Assembly: GCA_003298465.1 (NCBI GenBank)
Contig: QNGA01000001.1
Location: 682,001-746,000, forward strand
Source: a halophilic archaeon
Lineage (GTDB): Archaea; Halobacteriota; Halobacteria; Halobacteriales; Haladaptataceae
Length of the DNA stretch: 64,000 nucleotides
Direction of reading: 5' to 3'
Translations under genes and position numbers: made by a program
Part shown: positions 25,281 through 33,233 of the stretch, piece by piece
Numbering within the stretch: the stretch's first letter is position 1
How the letters are laid out: each line of letters starts with the position of its first letter
Notes under the pieces: generated by a model
Database searches by the model: none
Seen by the model: only the letters and a program-made list of their open reading frames with translations
What the model was told of the DNA's origin: nothing

Positions 25281-26576
25281 CTACTCGTCGGGAGCGAGTC
25301 CTTCGACTTGCTTAGCGAACGCTTGAGGGTCATCGACTGCGTCGAGCATGGCACGGAGCCCTTCGCGTTCGTCGGCGGCGAGTTCTGTCTCGGAGAGAGC
25401 TGTTTGAGCGATTTCGCTTCGGAGGTTTTCGGCTCCTTCTCTCCGTCGGCGGGCTTCGGGAGTAACGGGGACGCCGCATTTCGGGCAGTATTCGGCGCTC
25501 GGGTCGAGGACTTCTCGACAAGTTCCACAACGCGCTCGCTTTCGGCTCTCTCCCTCGTCTTCATCAACGATTCCAGCACTAACGCCGATTTGCGTATTCA
25601 TCTCGTCGGCTTCGACGTGTTCGTACCGTTCGAGCATACTCGGGTCCTTCCACCCGGCTCTATGCTGGATTTCCTTGGACGAGTAGCCTTCGCGCAACAT
25701 CCGTGTAACTGCGGAGTGACGCCAATTATGGGCGTTCACGGGTTTATCTATGCTTGCTCGGTTCGCAGTCCGCTTGAGATTTTGCCGAATCGTATCGTGA
25801 GCCATCGCTCCGTCGTCTCCATCTTCGGGCCGGTAGTATCCCGGCATTTTGTGGAAAAGTGGCGCTTCGGGCTCGTCAGACCGGGGATGATGAAGGTTCA
25901 GATACGTTCGGAGGTCGGCGACGCTATCAATGAGCGGATAAGCATGATGCGGCGCGGCTTTCAGGCTACTGGCGTTCTGATTCGGGGTATAGACCGGCGG
26001 TTCGGAGTCAAGGTCGAGGTCTTTGATTCGGAGCGTCGCAAGCATACTAATGCGGGCTCCAGTATCCATCAACATCGCCATGAGCGCCGTATCGCGGGGA
26101 TTCGCGGCAGCCTTCCGCATTTCCTTGAGGTCGTCTGTCGTGAGCATATTCTTCGGGTCGATATTCCGGTCGGCGCTATTCGACCTACTCACACTGATTT
26201 CTTCGACAAAATCCCGGTTATAGTAGTCAAAGAACTTGCGGAGGTACGATTTGTAGGAACTCATCGACTTCTCGGAGAGCGGATTCCCCTCGCCACGACG
26301 GAATTTGACGGCGGCGAGAACGCTCGTAACGTCGTCTTTGTCGCTCACGTCCATGAGCGGTATATCGGATTCGGTCGCGGCGACCCGGAGTTTTCCGTAC
26401 ATTCCTTCGACCGTATGGCCGCTCAGGTCCTCGTTCACGCGACGCTGTCGGACGTAGTCTCGGATAGCGTCGGCGTCGGTATCAGTTACCTCTCCTCCCT
26501 CTTGAGCGTCTTTGAGTCGCTCCTCGGCGTTCTGAACACGCTTCGGGAGGTCGTAAATGTCGTAGTCCCCGGTCAT
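25281..26576 (-). CDS. Tyrosine recombinase (integrase) of element B
   Basis: A 431 aa protein. An N-terminal core-binding domain (35-125) is followed by a catalytic domain with Arg175 (DTGARISMLATL), HxxR at His283-Arg286 (HNWRHSAVTRML), His305 (IQHRAGWKD) and Tyr318 (MLERYEHV). A zinc ribbon (Cys350, Cys353, Cys364, Cys367) and a helical tail follow, a layout known from haloarchaeal integrases. Its start lies 51 bp from the right core. It should recognise the TGCGCGA site in the ATPase gene. Confidence 0.9.
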   Translation of the reverse strand: MTGDYDIYDLPKRVQNAEERLKDAQEGGEVTDTDADAIRDYVRQRRVNEDLSGHTVEGMYGKLRVAATESDIPLMDVSDKDDVTSVLAAVKFRRGEGNPLSEKSMSSYKSYLRKFFDYYNRDFVEEISVSRSNSADRNIDPKNMLTTDDLKEMRKAAANPRDTALMAMLMDTGARISMLATLRIKDLDLDSEPPVYTPNQNASSLKAAPHHAYPLIDSVADLRTYLNLHHPRSDEPEAPLFHKMPGYYRPEDGDDGAMAHDTIRQNLKRTANRASIDKPVNAHNWRHSAVTRMLREGYSSKEIQHRAGWKDPSMLERYEHVEADEMNTQIGVSAGIVDEDEGESRKRARCGTCREVLDPSAEYCPKCGVPVTPEARRRREGAENLRSEIAQTALSETELAADEREGLRAMLDAVDDPQAFAKQVEGLAPDE

Positions 26577-26603
26577 GCGATGCGCCAGAGTACCGGGTCG
26601 TAC

Positions 26604-26627
26604 TACGTAGGAGTTTTGTCAGGGTTA
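26604..26627. promoter_or_regulatory. Element B right arm sites
   Basis: TACGTAGG (26604-26611) and GGGTTA (26622-26627), inverted copies of the left arm sites. In the excised circle GGGTTA and TAACCC would flank the core, with the TACGTAGG and CCTACGTA pair outside them. Confidence 0.72.
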
Positions 26628-26634
26628 TCGCGCA
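26628..26634. repeat. Element B attachment core, right copy
   Basis: TCGCGCA, identical to 20670-20676. Confidence 0.88.
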
Positions 26635-27583
26635 GGACGTAGTAGACGAGGTCGGTCAGTCGGTCGTCGGAGAAGCGGTGGTCGACCGGCGGCACCGCGA
26701 GGTCGTACTCGGCGAGCGCTGTCCGCAGGCGGTACTTCGCGGCGTCGAACCACGCCCGGGTGTTTCTGGCCGTCAGACGGCGAGAGAGGAACTGTCGTGC
26801 GCGCTCGCGGACGAACGCTGCCCGGTCGTCGACGACGCCGTCCACGTTGGTCTCCCAGATGCGCTCTTTGCACTCGTCGATGAGGTCCTCGTCGCCCGGC
26901 AGCAGGTTCGGTTCCAGCACGGCGTACTTCGTGGCGAACGAGTCCGCTCCGAGCAGATGTTCGCGGTAGACGACGACCGGGACCGAGAATCCGCGAAAGT
27001 CGACGGCGTGCGTTTCGACGCGCTCGCTGGCGAACTGCTCCAGGTAGTCGGCGTCGGCGGGGAGGTCTGTGTCGGCGGGCGCGTAGTCGTCGGTGTGGAC
27101 GACCAGACGGTCGCCCGCGGCGTCCGCCACCTCGATGGCGTCGTCCAGCGCCAGCGGCGTCAGTCGCCCGAGACAGAGGAGTTCGGCGAGCGCGTGGTAC
27201 TCGACGCGGCGCCGGGCGCTCTTCGTGAGGTCGGTCAGTCGGTCGACGACGCGGCGGTACTTCGGGTCGAAGCCCGCTTCGACCTGCTCGACCGCTCCCT
27301 CGCGGGTGAGCGGTCGCCGCAGGTTCGCTCCCTCGAAGTGGTCGCGGATGCGCTCCAGTGCGTCCTCCTCGCTCGGCCCGAGCACCGGTTCGCGGACGTC
27401 GTAGCGAAACCCCTCCTCGGTCTCGCGGACGGTGGCGACCACGTCCGGAAACAGTTCGCGCTGAGTGCGCACGTCCGGCGCGTACCAGGCGTCCGAGTCG
27501 TCCGGCGGAATCGGTGGCGGGACGACGCCGTCGGCGTCGCTGGCGCTCTCCGACCGGAGTTCCGGCGATGAGCTGTCTGGCAT
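26628..27583 (-). pseudogene. Secretion ATPase, N-terminal fragment
   Basis: First piece of the split ATPase, from the true start (MPDSSSPELRS) to LVYYVLRD at residue 319. It holds the acidic N-terminal region and the helical N-terminal domain of archaeal GspE/VirB11 ATPases (LEPNLLPGDEDLIDECKERIWE, LTDLVYYVLRD). After the core the frame continues with seven foreign residues and stops at 26603. Fragment lengths 956+490+768 nt add up to 738 codons, so the reading frame is kept across both junctions. Confidence 0.9.
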
Positions 27584-27682
27584 AGAACAAACTGGAAGCT
27601 CTATGTAATTTAAATCTTAGTGATGTGTAATCGGGGTGACGGCGGCCGTTCGAGCGTCCTCGTCGAACGGAGGAGGGGCGGC

Positions 27683-28159
27683 TCAGGCGTCGAGGGTCGA
27701 GCCGCAGTCCGGACATTCGAGACGCATCCCGTCCTCGGAGACGTCGACCGCGAGCACGTCGCTGTCGCACTGGGGACAGGGCTGGGGCGTCCGCAGTTCG
27801 GTCGAGGGCCTCGGCGCACCGAGCGCGAGGGCGACGACCGCGTCGTCGCCCTCGTTGCGGCCCTGCTGGAACTCGCCGGGCGCGAATCGAATCGCCTCGC
27901 CCGCCCCGACCTCGACCGTCTCCGTCTCGCCGGTTGGGTCGTCCTTCGTCTCGAACGTCGCGGTCCCGGAGACGACGTAGAACACCTCCTCCTGGTCGAG
28001 GTGGGCGTGGAGTCCGCCCGCGAACGCCTCGCCCGGGTCGAGCGCGTAGCGGTTGATGGCGAGGTCGGACGTGCCGAGCGCCTCGGTGAGACCGCGACGG
28101 TCGACGCTCTCGTCGGCCAGCGTCTTCGGCTCCACGTCGTCGATATCGACTCGTTGCAT
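27683..28159 (-). CDS. Cupin-domain protein with C-terminal zinc ribbon
   Basis: A 158 aa protein. The cupin barrel is at residues 35-115 (GGLHAHLDQEEVFYVVSG with two His and one Glu of the metal site, GAGEAIRFAPGEFQQG). It is followed by a zinc ribbon CPQC-x16-CPDC. The metal-binding cupin plus ribbon is common in haloarchaea; the function is unknown. It is on the same strand as the ATPase, 99 bp upstream of its start. Confidence 0.8.
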   Translation of the reverse strand: MQRVDIDDVEPKTLADESVDRRGLTEALGTSDLAINRYALDPGEAFAGGLHAHLDQEEVFYVVSGTATFETKDDPTGETETVEVGAGEAIRFAPGEFQQGRNEGDDAVVALALGAPRPSTELRTPQPCPQCDSDVLAVDVSEDGMRLECPDCGSTLDA

Positions 28160-28316
28160 GCGGGCCGACCCACGGACTACGGCGTGAAAGCTCTACTCCT
28201 CGCCGTCCTGCCGTCGGTGTCGTCGGCGCGGTCGCGCTCGCTGACCGAGCGGCGGTCGATTTCGCGAGAAAACGGGCGTCTGCGGCTCTCGGGGACCGGT
28301 GAGCGTCGGGCGGCGG

Positions 28317-29303
28317 TTATCCGAGGGTCGAGGGGTCGACGGTTTCGCCGTCGACGTAGACGCGGAGGGAGTCGGGAGCCGAGAAGTTCGTGATGTCGCC
28401 CTCGACGACGTAGCTGTCCTTCCAGGGGCCGACCCAGCCTTCGGCGGTCGCGCCAGAGACGACGTCGTCGGACTCGATGCTGGCGTTCATCGCCTTGCTC
28501 TTCTCGATGCCGCTGCTCGCGCTGAGTTCGTAGTGCGTCCAGCCGTTCGTCGACCGACCGTCGAGGGTGACGGCCCGAGTCGCGGGCTGGCTGCTGGTGG
28601 ACGCGCTGGCACCGTCGAGGTGGCCGTCGATCCAGGAGAGCAGGTCGTCGACGTCGTGGTGCGGCGAGGTGGTCTCGCCGCCGAGTTCGAGCGTCGGCGT
28701 GAAATCGACGTCGGCGTCGTCGGCGGCGCCGATGGTCGCTTTGACCTCGTCGTCGTATCGGCCGGATTCCGCGCGGTCGATGGCTTCGCTCACGTCGTCC
28801 ACGCCGGTCGCCCGCATGCGGTCCGCCATCTCGTCGTACGTGACCGTCCCGGACACCTTCTCGTCGAACATGTCGCGGAAGAACGCCCAGTAGTTGTCGG
28901 GGGAGACGTTCCAGGCACCCAGCGCCGCTTCCGAGACGAGCGGGTCGCTGTCGGAGATGTAGTAGTACGACGAACCGTGCGAGGTGTGGCCGGGGCGCTC
29001 GTAGGCGTGTGCCCGGTAGCGGAGGTTCAGGTCGCCCGCGGCGACGTACTCCTCAACGACGTCGTCGAGGTTCTCCTGGACGAACTCCTGCGTGTACGGA
29101 CATTTGAAGTTCCCGAACAGGGTCGCCGTCGGGTTGTCCGCGTCCGTGCCCATGGTCGCGTACGTGAGCGAGTCCGCGTCGTCGGGGACGGGTGCGCCGC
29201 CGACGGACGCCGCGCTCGCTGCCGTCGTACTTCCGAGGCCGATCGCTGCAACTGCACCGGTCGCTTTCAGAAACTTCCGTCGCGATGAATCGCTGTTCGA
29301 CAT
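28317..29303 (-). CDS. Tat-exported DsbA-like thioredoxin-fold protein
   Basis: A 328 aa protein from the Met at 29303 (SNSDSSRRKFLKATGAVAA, a Tat signal). The thioredoxin fold starts with LFGNFKCPYTQEFVQ, where the usual CxxC is CPYT, so only one active-site Cys is present. Residues 95-215 are the helical insertion of DsbA proteins, and the fold closes at DVDFTPTLELGG. The C-terminal 85 residues form an extra beta domain. With one Cys it may act as an isomerase, a reductase or a binding protein rather than an oxidase. Confidence 0.78.
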   Translation of the reverse strand: MSNSDSSRRKFLKATGAVAAIGLGSTTAASAASVGGAPVPDDADSLTYATMGTDADNPTATLFGNFKCPYTQEFVQENLDDVVEEYVAAGDLNLRYRAHAYERPGHTSHGSSYYYISDSDPLVSEAALGAWNVSPDNYWAFFRDMFDEKVSGTVTYDEMADRMRATGVDDVSEAIDRAESGRYDDEVKATIGAADDADVDFTPTLELGGETTSPHHDVDDLLSWIDGHLDGASASTSSQPATRAVTLDGRSTNGWTHYELSASSGIEKSKAMNASIESDDVVSGATAEGWVGPWKDSYVVEGDITNFSAPDSLRVYVDGETVDPSTLG

Positions 29304-29737
29304 CCGTTGTGTCACTGGAAGCACGGGGGTAAAGACCCGGACGATAGTTCAGTCTCTCCGAACACTTCTGCACGGTTTCACGACCGTTTCGAGGCCGCTC
29401 CGTGGGAAACGCTGGCTCACGGACCGCCCGCCGTCGGCGCGCGGACGAGGCGACGAACCGGCGTTTCGGGTTCGAGAGGTCGCCGAGGGGCCGATTTCGT
29501 CACGGTCCGAGGCCGACGTCGCCGTCTCGCGAGCGCCCCCGAGTCGCGTTCTGCTGCCGTTCGCCGACCGTTTCACACCCTTTCACCACTGTTTCATGCG
29601 AATGGCTTCCATGATTTTAGGGTGCCAGCGGCGCGCTCGCGACCGGTTTGCCCGTCCTCTCGGTCGTCGAGCGACCCCCTCGCGGGAGGACTTGCCACGT
29701 GAGCAAATCCTATCCCGCTGGACGGGCAGTGCCAACT
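29304..29737. other. 434-bp divergent intergenic region
   Basis: Shared upstream region of the DsbA-like gene (minus) and the Lrp gene (plus). I see no RNA gene, and the short frames present lack haloarchaeal codon bias. Confidence 0.4.
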
Positions 29738-30223
29738 ATGGACGAGAGACGCGAACTGCTCGAACTGCTGCTGTCGGACGCCCGCGAGAGCACCGACGAC
29801 CTCGCGCGACAGCTCGGACTCGACGAGGAAACGGTCGAGGACCTGCTCGCGGAACTGGAAGCCGAAAGAGCCGTCCGGGGGTACACGGCCGTCGTCGACT
29901 GGAACCGGGTGTCCGACGAGCACGTGATGGCGGCGGTCGAACTGAACGTGGAACTCGACCGCGAGACCTCCTACGACGACATCGCGAGCCGCATCGCCGG
30001 CTTCTCGCAGGTGTCGACGCTGCGTCTCGTCTCCGGCGACTACGACTTCGCGGTCGAGGTCGAGGGCGAGTCCATGCACGAGGTCTCCCGGTTCGTCGCC
30101 GACCGGATAGCGCCCATTCCGGAGGTGACCCAGACGGTGACCCACTTCATCATGGAGACGTACAAGGAGGCCGGTATCGAGTTCGACGACCGCGACGACG
30201 ACCGCCTCTCCGTCTCGCCATGA
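29738..30223 (+). CDS. Lrp/AsnC-family transcriptional regulator
   Basis: A 161 aa protein. An N-terminal helix-turn-helix (LLELLLSDARESTDDLARQLGLDEETVEDLLAELE) is joined to a C-terminal RAM ligand-binding domain (VMAAVELNVELDRE, LRLVSGDYDFAVEVEG). The start is the ATG at 29738, at MDERREL. It overlaps the aminotransferase start by 4 bp, so the regulator probably controls this operon in response to an amino acid. Confidence 0.9.
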   Translation: MDERRELLELLLSDARESTDDLARQLGLDEETVEDLLAELEAERAVRGYTAVVDWNRVSDEHVMAAVELNVELDRETSYDDIASRIAGFSQVSTLRLVSGDYDFAVEVEGESMHEVSRFVADRIAPIPEVTQTVTHFIMETYKEAGIEFDDRDDDRLSVSP

Positions 30224-31359
30224 AGCCCGCCGACCGCGTCCAGCGCGTCCCGCCGTCCGGCATCCGGCGCTTCTTCGAACTCGCCGAGGAGAAAGACGAC
30301 GTCGTCTCGCTCGGCGTCGGCGAACCGGACTTCTCGGCTCCGTGGGCCGCTCGAACGGCCGCCATCGAGTCGCTCGAACGCGGGAAGACCTCCTACACCG
30401 CCAACCGCGGTATGCGAGAGCTCCGGGCGGCCATCGCCGACCACGTCGAGCGCTGGGACCTCGACTACGACCCCGCCGAGGAGATACTGGTGACGACCGG
30501 CGCGAGCGAGGCCGTCGACGTGGCGATGCGCGCGCTGGTCGACCCCGGCGACACGGTCGCGGTTCCGCAACCGTCCTACGTCTCCTACGTCCCCGGGGTC
30601 ACGTTCGCGGGTGGCGAACCGCTGGCCGTCCCGACGCGCGCCGAGAACGACTTCGTGCTCACCCCCGACGACCTGGCGGCGGCGGGCGCGGCGGACGCCG
30701 ACGCGCTCGTGCTCTGCTACCCGAACAACCCCACGGGCGCGACGATGTCCGAGGACGAACTCGCCCCGGTCGCGGCGTTCGCCCGGGAGCACGACCTGAC
30801 GGTGCTCTCCGACGAGATATACGCCGCGCTCACCTACGAGGGCGAGCACACCTCCATCGCCACGCTCCCCGGTATGCGCGAGCGCACCGTCGTGTTCAAC
30901 GGCTTCTCGAAGGCGTACGCGATGACGGGGCTGCGACTGGGCTACGCGCTCGGTCCGGCCGACGGCATCGGTGCGATGAACCACGTCCACCAGTACTCGA
31001 TGCTATCGTCGCCGACGACCGCCCAGTACGCGGCGATAGAGGCGCTGCGCGGTTGCGAGGAGGACGTCCGGGAGATGCGCCGCGAGTACGACCGCCGCCG
31101 CCGGTTCGTGCTCGCGCGGTTCCGCGAGATGGGGCTGGACTGCTTCGAGGCCGAGGGCGCGTTCTACGCCTTCCCTCGCTGCGGCGGCGACGACGAGCAG
31201 TTCGCCGAGGACCTGCTGCGCGAGCAGTCCGTGGCGGCCGTCCCGGGCAGCGTCTTCGGCGCGGGCGGGGAGGGCCACCTCCGGGTGTCCTACGCCACCG
31301 GAATGGACGACCTCCGGACCGCGATGGACCGCATCGAGGCGTTCGTGGACTCGCGGTAG
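30220..31359 (+). CDS. PLP-dependent class I/II aminotransferase
   Basis: A 379 aa protein of fold type I. Landmarks: VSLGVGEPDF, TSYTANRGMRELR, YPNNPTGAT, LSDEIYAALTYEG, the PLP lysine motif FNGFSKAYAMTGLRLGY, and LRVSYATGMDDL with the substrate carboxylate Arg. Substrate is probably aspartate or an aromatic or branched amino acid. It is co-transcribed with an Lrp regulator. Confidence 0.9.
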   Translation: MKPADRVQRVPPSGIRRFFELAEEKDDVVSLGVGEPDFSAPWAARTAAIESLERGKTSYTANRGMRELRAAIADHVERWDLDYDPAEEILVTTGASEAVDVAMRALVDPGDTVAVPQPSYVSYVPGVTFAGGEPLAVPTRAENDFVLTPDDLAAAGAADADALVLCYPNNPTGATMSEDELAPVAAFAREHDLTVLSDEIYAALTYEGEHTSIATLPGMRERTVVFNGFSKAYAMTGLRLGYALGPADGIGAMNHVHQYSMLSSPTTAQYAAIEALRGCEEDVREMRREYDRRRRFVLARFREMGLDCFEAEGAFYAFPRCGGDDEQFAEDLLREQSVAAVPGSVFGAGGEGHLRVSYATGMDDLRTAMDRIEAFVDSR

Positions 31360-31430
31360 CGCTCTGCACTCGACGCCGGTTCTCGCCCGTCGGTCGACCC
31401 CCGGTCGCCGCGAACCGACCGCTTCTCGTT

Positions 31431-31467
31431 CAAGTGCTTCTGGCGACAAGGGGTAGATACGAAGAGG
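31431..31467 (+). repeat. Intergenic repeat family, copy 1
   Basis: About 37 bp of the form caagtgcttc...gacaaggggtagatacgaagagg, related to copies at 39471, 43226 and 44163. This is the most diverged copy (tggcgac instead of cgcgac). Confidence 0.75.
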
Positions 31468-31514
31468 ATTTCTACGGACCCGCTCGACCAGCCACGGGCG
31501 TCTCGTCTGAGACC

Positions 31515-32312
31515 TCACCGTCGCTCTTCGAACGCCGAGCGCAGCGTCCACTCGTCGTCGAAGAAGGGCGACCCCGGGAAGCCCGCTCCGCGCCAGAGCG
31601 CGTCGACGGGGTCGGCGAGTTCCGCGCGAACGTCGCAGTCGAAGCCGTCGAGCGTGACCGTGAACGGGGCCAGCAGGTCGGTCCGGACCGTGGCCGAGCC
31701 GTCCCCGGCGGAACCGACCCTGCCGGAATCGCCCTCGTCGGCGTCGAGCCGACAGCCCGCCGCGCCGAAGACGCCGATCGCGACGTGGACGGGACCGCGG
31801 GTCTGGTGGTACGCGAGCAGCCGGAGATACCGGCGGACGCAGGCGGTCAGGTCGAGTTCGAGCGCGCGACCGTCGAGACGAACCGTCCCGTCGTCCGCCT
31901 CGCCGCCGTCGCTCCCGTCGTCCTCGAACGGCAGCGCCGAGACGGACTCGACGACGCCGTTCGAGAAGAGATGCGCGTAGCCGCGGCACTCCCCGGCGTC
32001 CTCCACGTACGCGCCGAAGCCGTCGGCGGTCCACGTCCCGCGCGCGTCGCCCGAGTTCCCGAGGACGGGCAGTTGCGTGGGCCGGGTGGGGTCGGCCTCC
32101 GGCAGGACGCCGCGCTCGGAGAGGTCGACGGCGTACCCGTCGTCGTAGACGCCGTCCGGGACGAGGTGGACGACGACGCCCCGCGGCCGGTCGAACCCGA
32201 AGTAGCTCGTTCCGGAGACGACGGGGTCGAGGCGCTCCTGGTGGAGCGCGGTCGCCTGTTCGCTCGCTCCGCCGGCGTACTTGGCCGCCATCACCGCGTC
32301 TCGATAGCTCAT
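31515..32312 (-). CDS. Hypothetical haloarchaeal protein
   Basis: A 265 aa soluble acidic protein with no recognised motif. Residues 1-20 are helical (SYRDAVMAAKYAGGASEQA); the rest is beta-rich (GVVVHLVPDGVYDDGYAVDL, GPVHVAIGVFGAAG). The sequence ends with RSAFEERR. Codon use matches the host. Confidence 0.55.
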   Translation of the reverse strand: MSYRDAVMAAKYAGGASEQATALHQERLDPVVSGTSYFGFDRPRGVVVHLVPDGVYDDGYAVDLSERGVLPEADPTRPTQLPVLGNSGDARGTWTADGFGAYVEDAGECRGYAHLFSNGVVESVSALPFEDDGSDGGEADDGTVRLDGRALELDLTACVRRYLRLLAYHQTRGPVHVAIGVFGAAGCRLDADEGDSGRVGSAGDGSATVRTDLLAPFTVTLDGFDCDVRAELADPVDALWRGAGFPGSPFFDDEWTLRSAFEERR

Positions 32313-32513
32313 TGACGAACCAGAGCGGTCGCGGGCGAAAAAGTGGACCGGTACGCCGGAACTTCACGGGGTATCGCGTGGTCCGACGTCACGCGACGAA
32401 CGTTCTCTCGGCAAGTTGAGCCGCCCCGACAAGTAAATTAACCTATACGGCTCCGTCCGACGGACGGCCAGAGATACTTTTTTGGCATCGACCGTCGTCC
32501 AGACTGAAGCAAG

Positions 32514-33227
32514 ATGGTTCCGTCTAAATCGTTGTCCACTCAGCGATTGATATTGCTCTTCGTCGTCTCGCTCGGCGTCGTCTCCGGGAGTATCTTTCTC
32601 GTCACCAACGATTTCGTGGGGGCTCCGGGCGGCAACGCCAGCGCCTCCCAGTACACGGACGTCACGAGCTGTACGACCATCACCGAACCGGGACAGTACG
32701 CTCTCAGGCGCGACGTCGGGGGAAGCGCCGGACTCTCCGAAAGCTGTATCACCATCAAGGCGAACGACGTGGTCCTCGACGGGTTCGGGCACACGGTCGA
32801 CGGCAGGGGCGTGACCAACTCCACCGGCATCCGCGTCGAGGGCGAGTCGGTGACCGACGTCACCGTACGCGCCGTGACGGTGACCGACTGGAACCGCGGC
32901 ATCCACGTGATGAACGGCTCCCAGGTCACCATCCGGAAGGTGAACGCGACGGCCAACGCCGAAGGCATCTCCATCTGGAACACTCGTCGGAGTTCGGTCA
33001 CTCGGTCGGAGTTCCACGATAACCTGATCGGCGTCGTCGTCGACAACGCCAGCACGAACGTCAACGTCTCGGGCAACCACTTCGGGAACAACTACGCCGG
33101 CGACGTCAAACGCGGACGCGGTCGGCTTCGCTCGGACGCCGACGCGGAGTCCCTCGCCGCCGACCCGACCACCGCCTCGCCGCCGACCTCGTTCCTGGCG
33201 GAGCGACGGCACCGCGTCGCGACGTGA
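32514..33227 (+). CDS. NosD-like right-handed beta-helix exported protein
   Basis: A 237 aa protein with an N-terminal membrane helix or Sec signal (LILLFVVSLGVVSGSIFLV). Parallel beta-helix rungs follow: GQYALRRDV, ITIKANDVVLDGFGHTVDG, NSTGIRVEG, VTVTDWNRGIHVMNGSQ, ANAEGISIWNTRRSSV, NLIGVVVDNAS. Such repeats are found in NosD and carbohydrate-active proteins. The C-terminal 40 residues are disordered. It is short for the family and divergent from a GH5 hydrolase. Confidence 0.75.
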   Translation: MVPSKSLSTQRLILLFVVSLGVVSGSIFLVTNDFVGAPGGNASASQYTDVTSCTTITEPGQYALRRDVGGSAGLSESCITIKANDVVLDGFGHTVDGRGVTNSTGIRVEGESVTDVTVRAVTVTDWNRGIHVMNGSQVTIRKVNATANAEGISIWNTRRSSVTRSEFHDNLIGVVVDNASTNVNVSGNHFGNNYAGDVKRGRGRLRSDADAESLAADPTTASPPTSFLAERRHRVAT

Positions 33228-33233
33228 CCTACG

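Larger units (their letters stand above)
20670..26634. mobile_element. Integrated element B (5.96 kb) inside the same ATPase gene
   Basis: Bounded by exact direct repeats TCGCGCA (20670-20676 and 26628-26634). Precise removal joins CTC GTC TAC TAC GTC CTG CGC GAC TAC GTC in frame (LVYYVLRDYV). It carries an HUH replication initiator at one end and a tyrosine recombinase with a zinc ribbon at the other, so it is an integrative plasmid or the integrated form of a small replicating virus or plasmid. The AT-rich middle holds a protease and a membrane protein. Confidence 0.93.

Noticed and set aside
31003..32367. Long minus-strand frame antisense to the aminotransferase
   Set aside because: Arg-rich shadow; the real minus-strand gene is 31515-32312 in another frame.
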